Source of the DNA: Curtobacterium sp. MCBA15_012
Lineage (GTDB): Bacteria; Actinomycetota; Actinomycetes; Actinomycetales; Microbacteriaceae
Assembly: GCF_001864935.2 (NCBI RefSeq)
Contig: NZ_CP126267.1
Location: forward strand, 3,513,140-3,577,139
Direction of reading: 5' to 3'
DNA length: 64,000 bases
Shown: in pieces, positions 35,835 through 44,570 of the stretch
Layout of the letters: each line of letters begins with the position of its first letter
Position numbering within the stretch: position 1 is the stretch's first letter
Notes under the pieces: model-generated
Told to the model about the DNA's origin: nothing
Database searches by the model: none
What the model saw: only the letters and a program-made list of their open reading frames with translations
Position numbers and translations under genes: made by a program

Positions 35835-37478
35835 ATGAGGACGATCATCATCGGTGGTGTCGCGGCCGGTATGAGCACTGCGACGAGGCTTCGCCGCCTC
35901 GACGAGGCACGGCGGATCACGGTGTTCGAGCGCGGCGCGCACGTGTCGTTCGCGAACTGCGGCCTGCCGTACCACGTCGGTGGGGTGATCCCGGAGCGGT
36001 CGTCGCTGCTGCTCCAGACACCGCAGTCGTTGGCGAGCCGGTTCGCCCTCGACGTCCACGTGCACCACGAGGTGACCGCGATCGACCCGATCGCACGGAC
36101 GGTCACGGTCCGCGACCTCGACACCGGGCGCGTCCGGGTCGAGACGTACGACGAGCTGGTGCTCGCAACCGGCGCCACGGCCGCTCCGGGGCCTTGTGCG
36201 GAGCACGTGCCGACGCACACGCTGCGGAGTGTCGAGGACGTCGATGATGTCCTCACGGTCCTCGACCAGGCGGGGGCTGAACTCCGGGTGGTCGTCGTCG
36301 GCGCCGGGTTCATCGGGCTCGAAGCCGTCGAGAACCTCCGTGCACGTGGTGCGCAGGTCACCCTGGTCTCCCGCGGCCGACAGGTGCTGTCGCCGCTCGA
36401 CCCGGAGATGGCCGCACCGGTCCTGCGCACCCTCCGCCGGGCCGGCGTCGACGTACGGCTCGGGGTGACGATCACCGGGGCAGAGTCGGGGCGCGTGCAC
36501 CTCAGCGACGGCAGCAGCATCGACACGGTGCTCGTCGTCGAGGCCAGTGGTGTCCGCCCGGACCGCTCGCTCGCCGACGCCGCGGGCATCGCCGTCGGTC
36601 CGACCGGCGGGATCGCGGTCGACAGACGCCACCGCACCTCGCAGCCGCACGTCTGGGCGGTCGGCGACGGTGTCGAGAAGCGGGACCAGCTCGACGGCGC
36701 TCCCACCCTGGTGACGATGGCTGGACTCGCGAATCGGCACGGCCGCGCCGTCGCGGACGACATCGCCGGCACCGAACCCGAGGACGCCGTCCCCGCCCTC
36801 GGCACCGCGATCCTGGGCCTGCTCGGGACGACGGTGGCACTCGTGGGCTGGAGCGAACGCCGACTCGTCGCGGCGGGACGACCCCACCGTGTCGTGCACA
36901 CGCACCCCGCGTCGCACGCCACCTACTACCCGGGCGCAGAGTCCATGGCGATGAAGCTCCTCGTCGACCCGGCGACCGATCGGATCCTCGGCGCGCAGAT
37001 CGTCGGTGGCGAAGGGGTCGACAAGCGGATCGACGTGATCGCGGTGGCGATGGCTGCAGGGCTGACCGCATCGGCGCTGTCCCAGCTCGAGCTGGCGTAC
37101 GCACCCCAGTACGGATCCGCGAAGGACCCGGTCAACATGCTCGGCTACGTCGCGGAGAACACCGCCACCGGTGCCACCCGCACCGTGCAGTGGCACGGAC
37201 TCGCCGCCGCACTGGACGACGGTGCGGTGCTGGTCGACGTCCGCAGCCCCGCCGAGCACGCCGCCGGCGCGATCCCCGGCGCGGTGAACGTCCCGCTCGA
37301 CGAGCTCCGGACCCGGCACGGGGAACTCCCCGACGGGCCTGTCGTCGTGCACTGCCAAGTCGGCCAGCGCGGCCACACCGCCGCCCGACTCCTGACGCAG
37401 CTCGGGTACGACGTCCGCAACCTCGACGGCGGCTACGCGACCTGGACCGCGGGAACCGCCGCCGCCGCGGCCGCCTGA
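35835..37478 (+). CDS. CoA-disulfide reductase-rhodanese fusion
   Basis: 547 residues. N-terminal FAD/NAD(P) pyridine-nucleotide-disulfide oxidoreductase: IIIGGVAAGMS loop, active-site Cys in FANCGLPYH (about residue 43), VVVGAGFIGLE second dinucleotide loop and a dimerisation domain (YAPQYGSAKDPVNM). The last about 100 residues are a rhodanese domain with HCQVGQRG as active-site loop. Such CoADR-RHD enzymes reduce CoA persulfide/polysulfide and handle sulfane sulfur. First gene of the operon with rhodanese and CstR. Confidence 0.9.
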   Translation: MRTIIIGGVAAGMSTATRLRRLDEARRITVFERGAHVSFANCGLPYHVGGVIPERSSLLLQTPQSLASRFALDVHVHHEVTAIDPIARTVTVRDLDTGRVRVETYDELVLATGATAAPGPCAEHVPTHTLRSVEDVDDVLTVLDQAGAELRVVVVGAGFIGLEAVENLRARGAQVTLVSRGRQVLSPLDPEMAAPVLRTLRRAGVDVRLGVTITGAESGRVHLSDGSSIDTVLVVEASGVRPDRSLADAAGIAVGPTGGIAVDRRHRTSQPHVWAVGDGVEKRDQLDGAPTLVTMAGLANRHGRAVADDIAGTEPEDAVPALGTAILGLLGTTVALVGWSERRLVAAGRPHRVVHTHPASHATYYPGAESMAMKLLVDPATDRILGAQIVGGEGVDKRIDVIAVAMAAGLTASALSQLELAYAPQYGSAKDPVNMLGYVAENTATGATRTVQWHGLAAALDDGAVLVDVRSPAEHAAGAIPGAVNVPLDELRTRHGELPDGPVVVHCQVGQRGHTAARLLTQLGYDVRNLDGGYATWTAGTAAAAAA

Positions 37479-37520
37479 CCCGCCACGCCCATGACCACCA
37501 CACACCAGACTGGAGAGACC

Positions 37521-37820
37521 ATGCAGCAGATCACCGCCGACCAACTCGCCGCGACACCCGGCGCGCACATCATCGACGTCCGGGAACCGGACGAGTACCG
37601 CGCCGGCCACGTGCCCGACGCCACGAACATCCCCCTCGCGCAGCTCGGCGACCGCCTCCGCGAGATCCCGACCGGTGCGCCGGTCCACGTCATCTGCCAG
37701 TCCGGTGGCCGCAGCGCCCGCGCCACCGAGGCGCTGAACGCAGCCGGGTTCGACGCGGTCGACGTCACCGGCGGCACGTCCGCGTGGCAGGCGGCGGGGC
37801 ACCCGGTGGACGCGGCATGA
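37521..37820 (+). CDS. Single-domain rhodanese (sulfurtransferase)
   Basis: 99 residues. IIDVREPDEYRAGHVPDA and catalytic loop CQSGGRSARA (Cys near residue 62) are intact, so it should carry persulfide on cysteine and transfer sulfur. The ATG at 37521 is preferred for its GGAGAG site; an in-frame ATG lies 10 codons upstream. Overlaps the CstR-like gene by four bases (ATGA). Confidence 0.87.
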   Translation: MQQITADQLAATPGAHIIDVREPDEYRAGHVPDATNIPLAQLGDRLREIPTGAPVHVICQSGGRSARATEALNAAGFDAVDVTGGTSAWQAAGHPVDAA

Positions 37821-38128
37821 GCAGCACGGACCGGTCCCTGCACGACGCGGCAGCCGTCCGGAAGGTCGCGAACCGGCTCAAGCGCGCCCAGGGTCAGCTT
37901 GCAGCCGTCATCGCTGCGGTCGAGGGCGGCGGCGACTGCCGCGACGTCGTGACCCAGCTCGCCGCGGTCAGCAGCGCCATCGACCGCGCCGGCTTCGCGA
38001 TCATCTCCACCGCCATGCGCGAATGCATCGTCGACCGGTCTGATCCGGATGCTGCCGACAGCACGAACGAGGCCGCCGAACGACTCACCGTCGAGGAACT
38101 CGAGAAGCTGTTCCTCACCCTCGCCTGA
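37817..38128 (+). CDS. CstR-like persulfide-sensing repressor
   Basis: 103 residues of the CsoR/RcnR/CstR all-helical family (RLKRAQGQLAAVIAAVEGGGDCRDVVTQL). Two cysteines, in GGDCRD and AMRECI, are kept, but the Cu(I)-binding His four residues before the second Cys of CsoR is Ala here. Two Cys without His is the CstR pattern that forms inter-cysteine polysulfide bridges. Operon with two sulfur-transfer enzymes and an upstream ATACCCC/GGGGTAT operator agrees. Confidence 0.85.
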   Translation: MSSTDRSLHDAAAVRKVANRLKRAQGQLAAVIAAVEGGGDCRDVVTQLAAVSSAIDRAGFAIISTAMRECIVDRSDPDAADSTNEAAERLTVEELEKLFLTLA

Positions 38129-38334
38129 GGCGAGGTCCCGCTGCAACGCTCGCGGTGCGAGCTCGCAGCAGCAGGTGACGTACCGCGCTCCTGCTCGTCG
38201 TCCATCACGTTCTGCTCCGGTGGATCGTCAAATCCGTCACACACCCACGCGAGCGCGTCCTCGTCGCTTGAGCGGGGCCGTACCTCCATGTGTCTGGCGT
38301 CCCCTGGTGCGGCTGCGTGCTCAGTCACGGCAGG

Positions 38335-38538
38335 TCAGTCGCGATCAACGGTTCGCCGTCGACGCGCGAGCGCTGCGGCGTGGTCGTCGCGGATGTAGTC
38401 GAGAGCGTGAATGGCGTGTTCGACACGGGCGCGTGTGGTGGGGCGGACGTTGGTGGCACCGTTGAGGACGCGGGACACGGTCTGGTGCGACACGTGCGCT
38501 GCTGCGGCGACGTCATGGATGGTGGGTGCTTTGGTCAC
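38335..38538 (-). pseudogene. LacI-family regulator fragment (HTH only)
   Basis: 67 codons: TIHDVAAAAHVSHQTVSRVLNG and VRPTTRARVEHAIHALDYI are the complete LacI headpiece and hinge lead-in, and GAGGAG precedes the GTG start, but the frame stops where the about 270-residue sugar-binding domain should begin. No remains of that domain are seen in 38129-38334. Either truncated by deletion or an HTH-only protein of unknown use; it might still bind DNA weakly. Confidence 0.6.
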
Positions 38539-38690
38539 GGCTGGCTCCTCATGGGTTCTGAGGTGCGGGCACCGTCCTGGACGACATGACGGTGCCCGCG
38601 AGGGGCCGGCGGAAAGGGGAACGCCGGCCCTGGTGCTCCGCCCGTTCACTCGATGCCCCGAGGTGGGGCCGGGCGGAGGTGGGAGGGGCT

Positions 38691-40211
38691 TCAGTGCCCG
38701 GCGCCGAGGTTGCCGGCGAGGCGGCCGTGGAAGGCCTGACTGGCCTCGTTCATGCCGCGGATCTCGACGCGCTTGCCGTGCTGGTGGTACTTCGTCTCGA
38801 TCGCGTCGAGTGCGGCGACGGTGGAGGCGTCCCAGACGTGCGACTTGGTCATGTCGATGACGACGAGCTCCGGGTCGCCCGAGTAGTCGAACTGGGTGGT
38901 GAGGTCGTTGGAGGAGGCGAAGAACAGCTCGCCCTCGACCGTGTAGAGCGCGTGCTGCTCGCCAGTGCTGAGCGTCTCGATCGAGCGCTCGACGTTGGTG
39001 AAGTGGGAGACGCGGCGGGCGAAGACGACCATCGCGGCGATCACGCCGATGATGACGCCGATCGCGAGGTTGTCGGTGGCGACGACGATCACGACGGTGA
39101 GGACCATCACGACGGTCTCGCCGACGGGCATCCGCTTGAGGGTGGACGGCTTGATGCTGTGCCAGTCGAAGGTGCCGACGGAGACCATCACCATGACGGC
39201 GACCAGGGCGGCCATCGGGATGATCGCGACGACATCACCGAGGCCGACCACCAGGACGAGCAGGAACACGCCGGACAGGAACGTCGAGATGCGGGTGCGG
39301 GCGCCGGAGGCCTTGACGTTGATCATCGTCTGACCGATCATCGCGCAGCCGCCCATGCCGCCGAGGAACCCGGAGGCGATGTTCGCGATGCCCTGCCCGA
39401 GCGCTTCGCGGGTCTTCCGGGACCCGGTGTCGGTGACCTCGTCGACGAGCTTCGCGGTCATCAGCGACTCGAGGAGTCCGACGAGTGCCATCGCGAGGGC
39501 GTAGGGGGCGATGGTCGTGAGGGTGTCGAGGGTCAGCGGGACGTTCGGGATGAACAGGGTCGGCAGGCTGTCGGGCAGCTTGCCCTCGTCACCGACGCGC
39601 GGGACGGCGATGGACGCGGCGATCGTCACGACGGTGAGGACGACGATCGCGACCAGGGGTGCGGGGACGGCCTTGGTGAACCGGGGCAGGAGGACGATGA
39701 TCGCGATGCCGACGATGGTGATCGGCCACACGAGCCAGGTGACGCCGATGATGTTCGGCAGCTGCGCGGTGAAGATCAGGATCGCCAGGGCGTTGACGAA
39801 GCCGACCATCACGGACCGGGGCACGAACCGCATCAGCTTCGCCGCGCCCAGTCCACCGAGGACGAGCTGGAAGACGCCACCGAGCAGGACGGTGGCGATG
39901 AGGTAGTCGAGGCCGTGCTCCTTCATCACCGGAGCGACGACGAGGGCGATGGCGCCTGTGGCGCCGGTGATCATCGCAGCGCGGCCGCCGACGAACGAGA
40001 TGACGACGGCCATCACGAACGCCGAGAACAGGCCGACGCGGGGGTCGACCCCGGCGATGATCGAGAACGAGATCGCCTCGGGGATGAGGGCGAGGGCGAC
40101 GACGAGTCCGGCGAGGACTTCGCGCAGCAGGACCTTCGGGCTGCGGAGTGCAGACAGGACGGTGGGGCTGTGGTGCACCTGGACGGGCACCGACTTCGTG
40201 ACGGTGGTCAC
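38691..40211 (-). CDS. SulP-family anion transporter with STAS domain
   Basis: 506 residues. About 12 membrane segments with SulP motifs (LVVALALIPEAISFSIIAGVDP; FLGGMGGCAMIGQTMINVKASG) and a C-terminal STAS domain (about 410-500; VIDMTKSHVWDASTVAALD). Family members carry sulfate, bicarbonate or other anions; VALALIPEA-type members are often bicarbonate or sulfate carriers, so the ion is not fixed. GTG start with AAGGAG. Divergent from a MerR gene with a long inverted repeat between. Confidence 0.88.
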   Translation of the reverse strand: MTTVTKSVPVQVHHSPTVLSALRSPKVLLREVLAGLVVALALIPEAISFSIIAGVDPRVGLFSAFVMAVVISFVGGRAAMITGATGAIALVVAPVMKEHGLDYLIATVLLGGVFQLVLGGLGAAKLMRFVPRSVMVGFVNALAILIFTAQLPNIIGVTWLVWPITIVGIAIIVLLPRFTKAVPAPLVAIVVLTVVTIAASIAVPRVGDEGKLPDSLPTLFIPNVPLTLDTLTTIAPYALAMALVGLLESLMTAKLVDEVTDTGSRKTREALGQGIANIASGFLGGMGGCAMIGQTMINVKASGARTRISTFLSGVFLLVLVVGLGDVVAIIPMAALVAVMVMVSVGTFDWHSIKPSTLKRMPVGETVVMVLTVVIVVATDNLAIGVIIGVIAAMVVFARRVSHFTNVERSIETLSTGEQHALYTVEGELFFASSNDLTTQFDYSGDPELVVIDMTKSHVWDASTVAALDAIETKYHQHGKRVEIRGMNEASQAFHGRLAGNLGAGH

Positions 40212-40311
40212 GGGTCTCCTTCGGATGGGGGTGCGGGCGCTGCGCCCGCGAGAGCTGTCGTGGGGCGCGTCATCGCGCACGGCCGGCGGCGTCAGAGCGT
40301 CCAGCCCATCG

Positions 40312-40369
40312 CAACTCTTCCGTTGCGGGAAGGTTGGTATGGTTCGACTCTAACGCAACGGAAGGGTTG
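40312..40369. promoter_or_regulatory. Long inverted repeat in the SulP-MerR gap
   Basis: CAACTCTTCCGTTGCG (40312-40327) is mirrored by CGCAACGGAAGGGTTG (40354-40369) with 15 of 16 bases matched, 26 bases apart. It includes CCGTTGCGGGAAGGTT (40320-40335), which recurs with one change in front of the second MerR gene. Likely MerR-1 operator controlling the divergent SulP gene and itself. Confidence 0.75.
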
Positions 40370-40392
40370 TTGCGCAAGTGGAGGGTGATGAC

Positions 40393-40779
40393 GTGACGAT
40401 GTCGAACGAGTACCTGATGCACATCGGCGAGGTCGCCGAGCGCACGGGGTTGAGCGTGAAGACGATCCGTGACTACGACGCCGCTGAGGTGCTGCACCCC
40501 TCGGGTCGCACCGACGGTGGGTTCCGTCTGTACTCGGAGGACGACGTCGCCCGACTCCTGATGGTGCGGCGGATGAAACCGCTCGGCTTCTCCCTCGGAG
40601 AGGCGGGGATCCTCGTCGACGCGGTGAAGGTGCTCGACGAAGCACAGCCCGACGCGGACGTGACCGCGGTCCGGTCTCGGGTCGCCGCGTTCATCCGGGA
40701 CGCGGAGACACGGCGGGACCGTCTCGACGAGCAGCTGCACATGGTCGACGAGTTCCTCGACGAACTCCGCGCCCACTGA
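40393..40779 (+). CDS. MerR-family regulator 1
   Basis: 128 residues. N-terminal MHIGEVAERTGLSVKTIRDY helix-turn-helix and GGFRLYSEDDVARL wing, then a long dimerisation coiled coil. No cysteines at metal-site positions, so it is not a classical metal sensor. Very similar to MerR-2 at 42262 (same HPSGRTxGGFRLY, LxxxRRMKPLGF and DEFL blocks). GTG at 40393 has GGAGGG upstream; ATG 40399 is an alternative. Confidence 0.85.
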   Translation: MTMSNEYLMHIGEVAERTGLSVKTIRDYDAAEVLHPSGRTDGGFRLYSEDDVARLLMVRRMKPLGFSLGEAGILVDAVKVLDEAQPDADVTAVRSRVAAFIRDAETRRDRLDEQLHMVDEFLDELRAH

Positions 40780-40817
40780 CCCGCTCGTTCCCGCGGGCAC
40801 GACCTGATGGGCGCCGG

Positions 40818-42068
40818 TCAGCCCCGCAGTGACGGGTGTCGTGGGGCGCGGGCGAAGACGGAGATGACGGCGACGACGGCCGGGAGGATCGCGAGGACCA
40901 GTACCGGGGTGGTGTAGTCGCCGGCGACGTCGTGGCCGAGCGCGAGCAGCAGCGGCCCGAACGCGGTCGAGGCGAGGTTCGTGCCCGTCGCGACACCACG
41001 GATGACTCCGATGTTCGCCGTCCCGTAGTAGCGGACGTACGCGGCGGCCTCGATACCGCGCAGGGCCCCACCGGCGGCGCCGAGGACGAGGCCGTAGAGG
41101 ACGGCTGTCCACCCGGTGTGCACGATCGGCAGCAGCAGGAGCGCACCGGTGAGGGTCGTCATCGCGATCGTGACGCCGTACTTCGGCGGGATCCGGTCCG
41201 ACAGGGCACCGGTGATCAGGGTTGCGGCGATCCCGGTGACGGTCTGGGGCAGGAAGTTCGTGGCCGCTTCCACCGGGGTGAGGCCCTGCTCTCCGAGGAC
41301 GGCGACCTGGTGGAACGCCAGCGCGGTGCTGAGCATCCCCGACACTGCGAGCCCCGCGGCGATGGTCCAGAACATGCCCGTCGAGGCCGCTTCCCGGAGC
41401 GTCCACACCGGCCCCTCACCGGCAGCATCCGCGGACGTCCCGCTCTGGCCCGTGGCGGCGGTGCGGCGGGGCAGGAGGAGTCCGATCGGGATCACGACGG
41501 CGGCGACGACGATCGCCTCGATCCGCCACGCGACGTGGATGTCGGTGCCGGCGATCAAGGTCTCCACGAACACCGGCACGAGCGAGATCCCTCCCGATCC
41601 GATCCCGGACGCGATCCCGAGTGCCAGGCCCCGCCGATTGGTGATGCTGCGGGCGACGAACGTCGTCGCGGCAAGCGAGAGTGCGCCCTGCCCGGCCATC
41701 CGCACGCCGACGAAGCCGGCGGTCAGGCCGACGATCCCGGCGACGAAGCTCAACGCGGCGAGGAACACCGCGAACGCGATCCCGATGACGATCGTCATCC
41801 GCCGCACACCCCACCGGTCCAACGCCCGACCCGTCAGTGGCAGGACGCACGCACCCAGGAGAGTGCCGATGAGGTAGCTCGTCGACACCTCGGTGCGCGA
41901 GATCCCGAGTTCCTGGATCAACGGGTCCGTGAACACCGACAGACCCGCCGTCTGCCCCGGCGCGCTCATCACCGACAGCACACCACCGGCAGCGATCACC
42001 GCGGCCCACGGCAACCAGCCACGCACACGCGTCGAACCCGATCCGGTCGGCGTCGGCGTCAGGTCCAC
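40818..42068 (-). CDS. MFS transporter
   Basis: 416 residues, 12 hydrophobic segments, major facilitator fold: motif-A-like GRALDRWGVRRM between TM2 and TM3 and GALSDRIPPKYG at the start of the second half. N-terminal LPWAAVIAAGGVLSVMSAPGQTAGLSVF resembles oxalate/formate- or nitrate-type MFS carriers, but substrate is undetermined. Divergent from MerR-2 with a shared operator region. Confidence 0.85.
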   Translation of the reverse strand: MDLTPTPTGSGSTRVRGWLPWAAVIAAGGVLSVMSAPGQTAGLSVFTDPLIQELGISRTEVSTSYLIGTLLGACVLPLTGRALDRWGVRRMTIVIGIAFAVFLAALSFVAGIVGLTAGFVGVRMAGQGALSLAATTFVARSITNRRGLALGIASGIGSGGISLVPVFVETLIAGTDIHVAWRIEAIVVAAVVIPIGLLLPRRTAATGQSGTSADAAGEGPVWTLREAASTGMFWTIAAGLAVSGMLSTALAFHQVAVLGEQGLTPVEAATNFLPQTVTGIAATLITGALSDRIPPKYGVTIAMTTLTGALLLLPIVHTGWTAVLYGLVLGAAGGALRGIEAAAYVRYYGTANIGVIRGVATGTNLASTAFGPLLLALGHDVAGDYTTPVLVLAILPAVVAVISVFARAPRHPSLRG

Positions 42069-42157
42069 TGGCGGGGCGGCATCGGTCGTGGGCAGGGTGA
42101 TCTCGGACGTGTTCGGGGAAGACGTGATGCCACGCTCGCTTTCACTCAGGGACCCCC

Positions 42158-42190
42158 GAACCCTACCGTTGCGGAAAGGTTCAAGGGTTC
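42158..42190. promoter_or_regulatory. MerR-2 operator dyad
   Basis: GAACCCT (42158-42164) and AGGGTTC (42184-42190) flank CCGTTGCGGAAAGGTT (42166-42181), which matches 15 of 16 bases of the MerR-1 site. It sits between the MFS gene (start 42068, minus) and MerR-2 (start 42262, plus). Confidence 0.72.
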
Positions 42191-42261
42191 AGGTGCAGGA
42201 GCCGCAGACGCGGCGGCGCTACGCTCGGCGCAGCCCAGCATGACCACGTAAGGAGCGGCGG

Positions 42262-42651
42262 ATGACGGAACGAGCGGCCCCGACGACGATGCACATCGGC
42301 GAGCTCGCCGACCGCACCGGATTGTCGAACCGCACGATCCGCCACTACGACGAGGTCGGCCTGCTGCACCCGTCCGGTCGGACCGAGGGTGGCTTCCGGC
42401 TCTACACCGACACCGACCTCGCCCGACTGCTCATCATCCGACGCATGAAGCCCCTCGGCTTCACCCTCGAACAGATGGCGGAACTCCTCGCCGTCGTCGA
42501 CGCCCTCGAAGCTGCCGACGACGACGCAGACCGTGCACGCCTCCGCGGGCAGCTCGACGAGTACATCCGCGACACCGAAGAACGGCGCGCCAAGCTCGAA
42601 CAGCACCTCGGGATGGCCGACGAGTTCCTCGGCATCCTCCGCGACCGGTAG
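42262..42651 (+). CDS. MerR-family regulator 2 (paralogue of regulator 1)
   Basis: 129 residues: MHIGELADRTGLSNRTIRHYD DNA-binding region, RLYTDTDLARL wing, then a dimerisation helix ending in MADEFLGILRDR. It lines up with regulator 1 over its whole length without gaps and most positions agree. AAGGAGCGG precedes the ATG. Probably controls the divergent MFS gene; no metal-site cysteines. Confidence 0.86.
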   Translation: MTERAAPTTMHIGELADRTGLSNRTIRHYDEVGLLHPSGRTEGGFRLYTDTDLARLLIIRRMKPLGFTLEQMAELLAVVDALEAADDDADRARLRGQLDEYIRDTEERRAKLEQHLGMADEFLGILRDR

Positions 42652-43089
42652 GGAGCGGATGACGGCACCCTCCTGAATGTTCCCCTGCCTGGAGACCGCC
42701 GCTACGAGCAGTCCGTCGCAGATGCCACCGTCGAGTCGAACTTCCGTGCCCTCCCCGGTCACGAGGACGGAGATGACGTTCTGGAGCGCGCTCCCTGACG
42801 TCGAGGCTCCGGCTGCAGCGGTGACTGCTCGGACCACGTCAGGCGTGTAGCCGCTTCCGCCCGGAGATCGCCAGACGCCGGGCTTCTCCATCGCACTGCA
42901 GAGCACGGGCACGCAGACACCGCGACGAACCGCCGACTCACTCGAGGAGCGGATCGAGAGGGGTCGACGCGCGTGACACGATCCGATCGTCGGACCGTCG
43001 CCCGCCGAACAGATGATCCGTTGCGTGCGGAGGGACCGTCTCCTCGGTGGGGAGACCGTCTCGCTGGGACCCCGACTACCGACGGCCCG
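42652..43089. other. Gap between MerR-2 and dnaB, possible decayed gene
   Basis: 438 bases. A minus-strand frame from 42912 (starting MPVLCSAMEKPGVW) stays open through here and into MerR-2. Its first about 85 codons look moderately protein-like (YTPDVVRAVTAAAGAS, VLVTGEGTEVRLDG) but match nothing I know, and there is no ribosome site. I treat it as unassigned. Confidence 0.35.
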
Positions 43090-44454
43090 TTACTGCGGCA
43101 TGTCCACGAACCGCGAGAACATCCCGTGGAACGCCACCGTGATCGTGTCCGTCGGCCCGTTGCGGTGCTTCGCCACGATGAGGTCCGCTTCACCCTGGCG
43201 CGGGTTGTCCTTCTCGTACGCCGACTCGCGGTGCAGCAGGATGACCATGTCGGCGTCCTGCTCGATCGAGCCCGACTCACGGAGGTCCGAGATCATCGGC
43301 TTCTTGTCGGCACGCTGCTCGGGACCACGGTTCAGCTGCGACAGCGCGATGACCGGCACCTGCAGCTCCTTCGCCATGAGCTTGAGCGCACGCGAGAACT
43401 CGGAGACCTCCTGCTGGCGGCTCTCGACCTTCTTGCCCGAGGTCATCAGCTGCAGGTAGTCGATGACGACGAGCTTGAGGTTGTGCTGCTGCTTGAGTCG
43501 CCGGCACTTGGCGCGGATCTCGACGAGCGTCATGTTGGGGGAGTCGTCGATGAAGAACGGGGCGTCGTTGATGCGGCCGCGGGTCTGCGCGATCGTCGTC
43601 CAGTCGCGGGAGTCGACGGTGCCCTTGCGCATGTTCTGCAGGGGGACGCTGGACTCGGCGGACAGCAGGCGCATCGCGATCTCGGCGCGACCCATCTCGA
43701 GCGAGAAGAACGCAGCGGTCTGGTCGTGCTTGAGCGCGGCGGCACGGCACAGGTCGAGCGCCAGGGTCGACTTGCCGAGCGCCGGTCGGGCGGCGACGAT
43801 GATGAGCTGTCCGGGGTGGAAGCCGTTCGTCAGTCCGTCGAGCCCGCTGAACCCGGTCGGCACGCCGGTCATCTGGCCGTCGCGTCCCTTGGCCGCCTCG
43901 ATCTCGTCGATGGCCGCACCGATCGCGTCGGTCAGCGGGACGTAGTCCTCGGTCTGCACGCCGCCGGCGACGTTGTACACCTCGGCCTGTGCGCTGTTGA
44001 CGAGGTCGGTGACCTCACCCTCCGACGCGTAGCCCATCTGCACGATGCGGGTGCCGGCGTCGACGAGACGCCGGAGGACGGCCTTCTCGGCCACGATCGC
44101 GGCGTAGTAGCCGGCGTTCGCGGCGGTCGGCACCATGCTCGTGACGCTGTGCAGGTACTCGGCGCCGCCGGCACGCGACAGCAGACCGGTCTTGGTCAGC
44201 TCGTCGGTGACGGCGATGACGTCGGTCGGCTCGCCGTGCGAGTACAGCGACAGGATCGCGTCGAAGATGACCTCGTGCTTGGGGATGTAGAAGTCCACGC
44301 CACGGGCGGTCTCGATGACGTCGGCGACGGCGTCCTTGGACAGCAGCATCCCGCCGATCGTCGACTGCTCGGCGAGCATGTCGTGCGGCGGCGTCCGTTC
44401 GGCTCCGCGGTCGGCCATGTCCCGCGGGGACGGATCGAGATGCGCGATCGACAC
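43090..44454 (-). CDS. dnaB: Replicative DNA helicase DnaB
   Basis: 454 residues. N-terminal DnaB domain (PPHDMLAEQSTIGGMLLS, about 20-125), linker, then the RecA-like helicase core with Walker A ARPALGKST (about residue 220), Walker B LVVIDYLQLM and the SQLNRGPEQRADKKP-type motif. Hexameric 5'-3' helicase at the fork. No intein. The GTG at 44454 has AGAGGGAG upstream; the frame opens earlier (ATG 44526). Last gene of the rpsF-ssb-rpsR-rplI direction, but separated by 617 bases of unusual non-coding DNA and with its own TAGCGT -10 box (44554-44559). Confidence 0.93.
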   Translation of the reverse strand: MSIAHLDPSPRDMADRGAERTPPHDMLAEQSTIGGMLLSKDAVADVIETARGVDFYIPKHEVIFDAILSLYSHGEPTDVIAVTDELTKTGLLSRAGGAEYLHSVTSMVPTAANAGYYAAIVAEKAVLRRLVDAGTRIVQMGYASEGEVTDLVNSAQAEVYNVAGGVQTEDYVPLTDAIGAAIDEIEAAKGRDGQMTGVPTGFSGLDGLTNGFHPGQLIIVAARPALGKSTLALDLCRAAALKHDQTAAFFSLEMGRAEIAMRLLSAESSVPLQNMRKGTVDSRDWTTIAQTRGRINDAPFFIDDSPNMTLVEIRAKCRRLKQQHNLKLVVIDYLQLMTSGKKVESRQQEVSEFSRALKLMAKELQVPVIALSQLNRGPEQRADKKPMISDLRESGSIEQDADMVILLHRESAYEKDNPRQGEADLIVAKHRNGPTDTITVAFHGMFSRFVDMPQ

Positions 44455-44570
44455 ACGGACTCCCTCTTTGTCGTTGACGACGCGGGCCCTGACCCGCACC
44501 GCGATCCTGCCTCGGACGACCGACATCCCCCGACGGCTCCTGGTCGCTCCGTCACGCTACGGGTACGAAG

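Noticed and set aside
42660..42912. Minus-strand frame beginning MPVLCSAMEKPGVW
   Set aside because: Its first part looks slightly protein-like, but it has no ribosome site, continues as an antisense frame through MerR-2, and matches no family I know. Kept only as a possible decayed gene in the gap entry.
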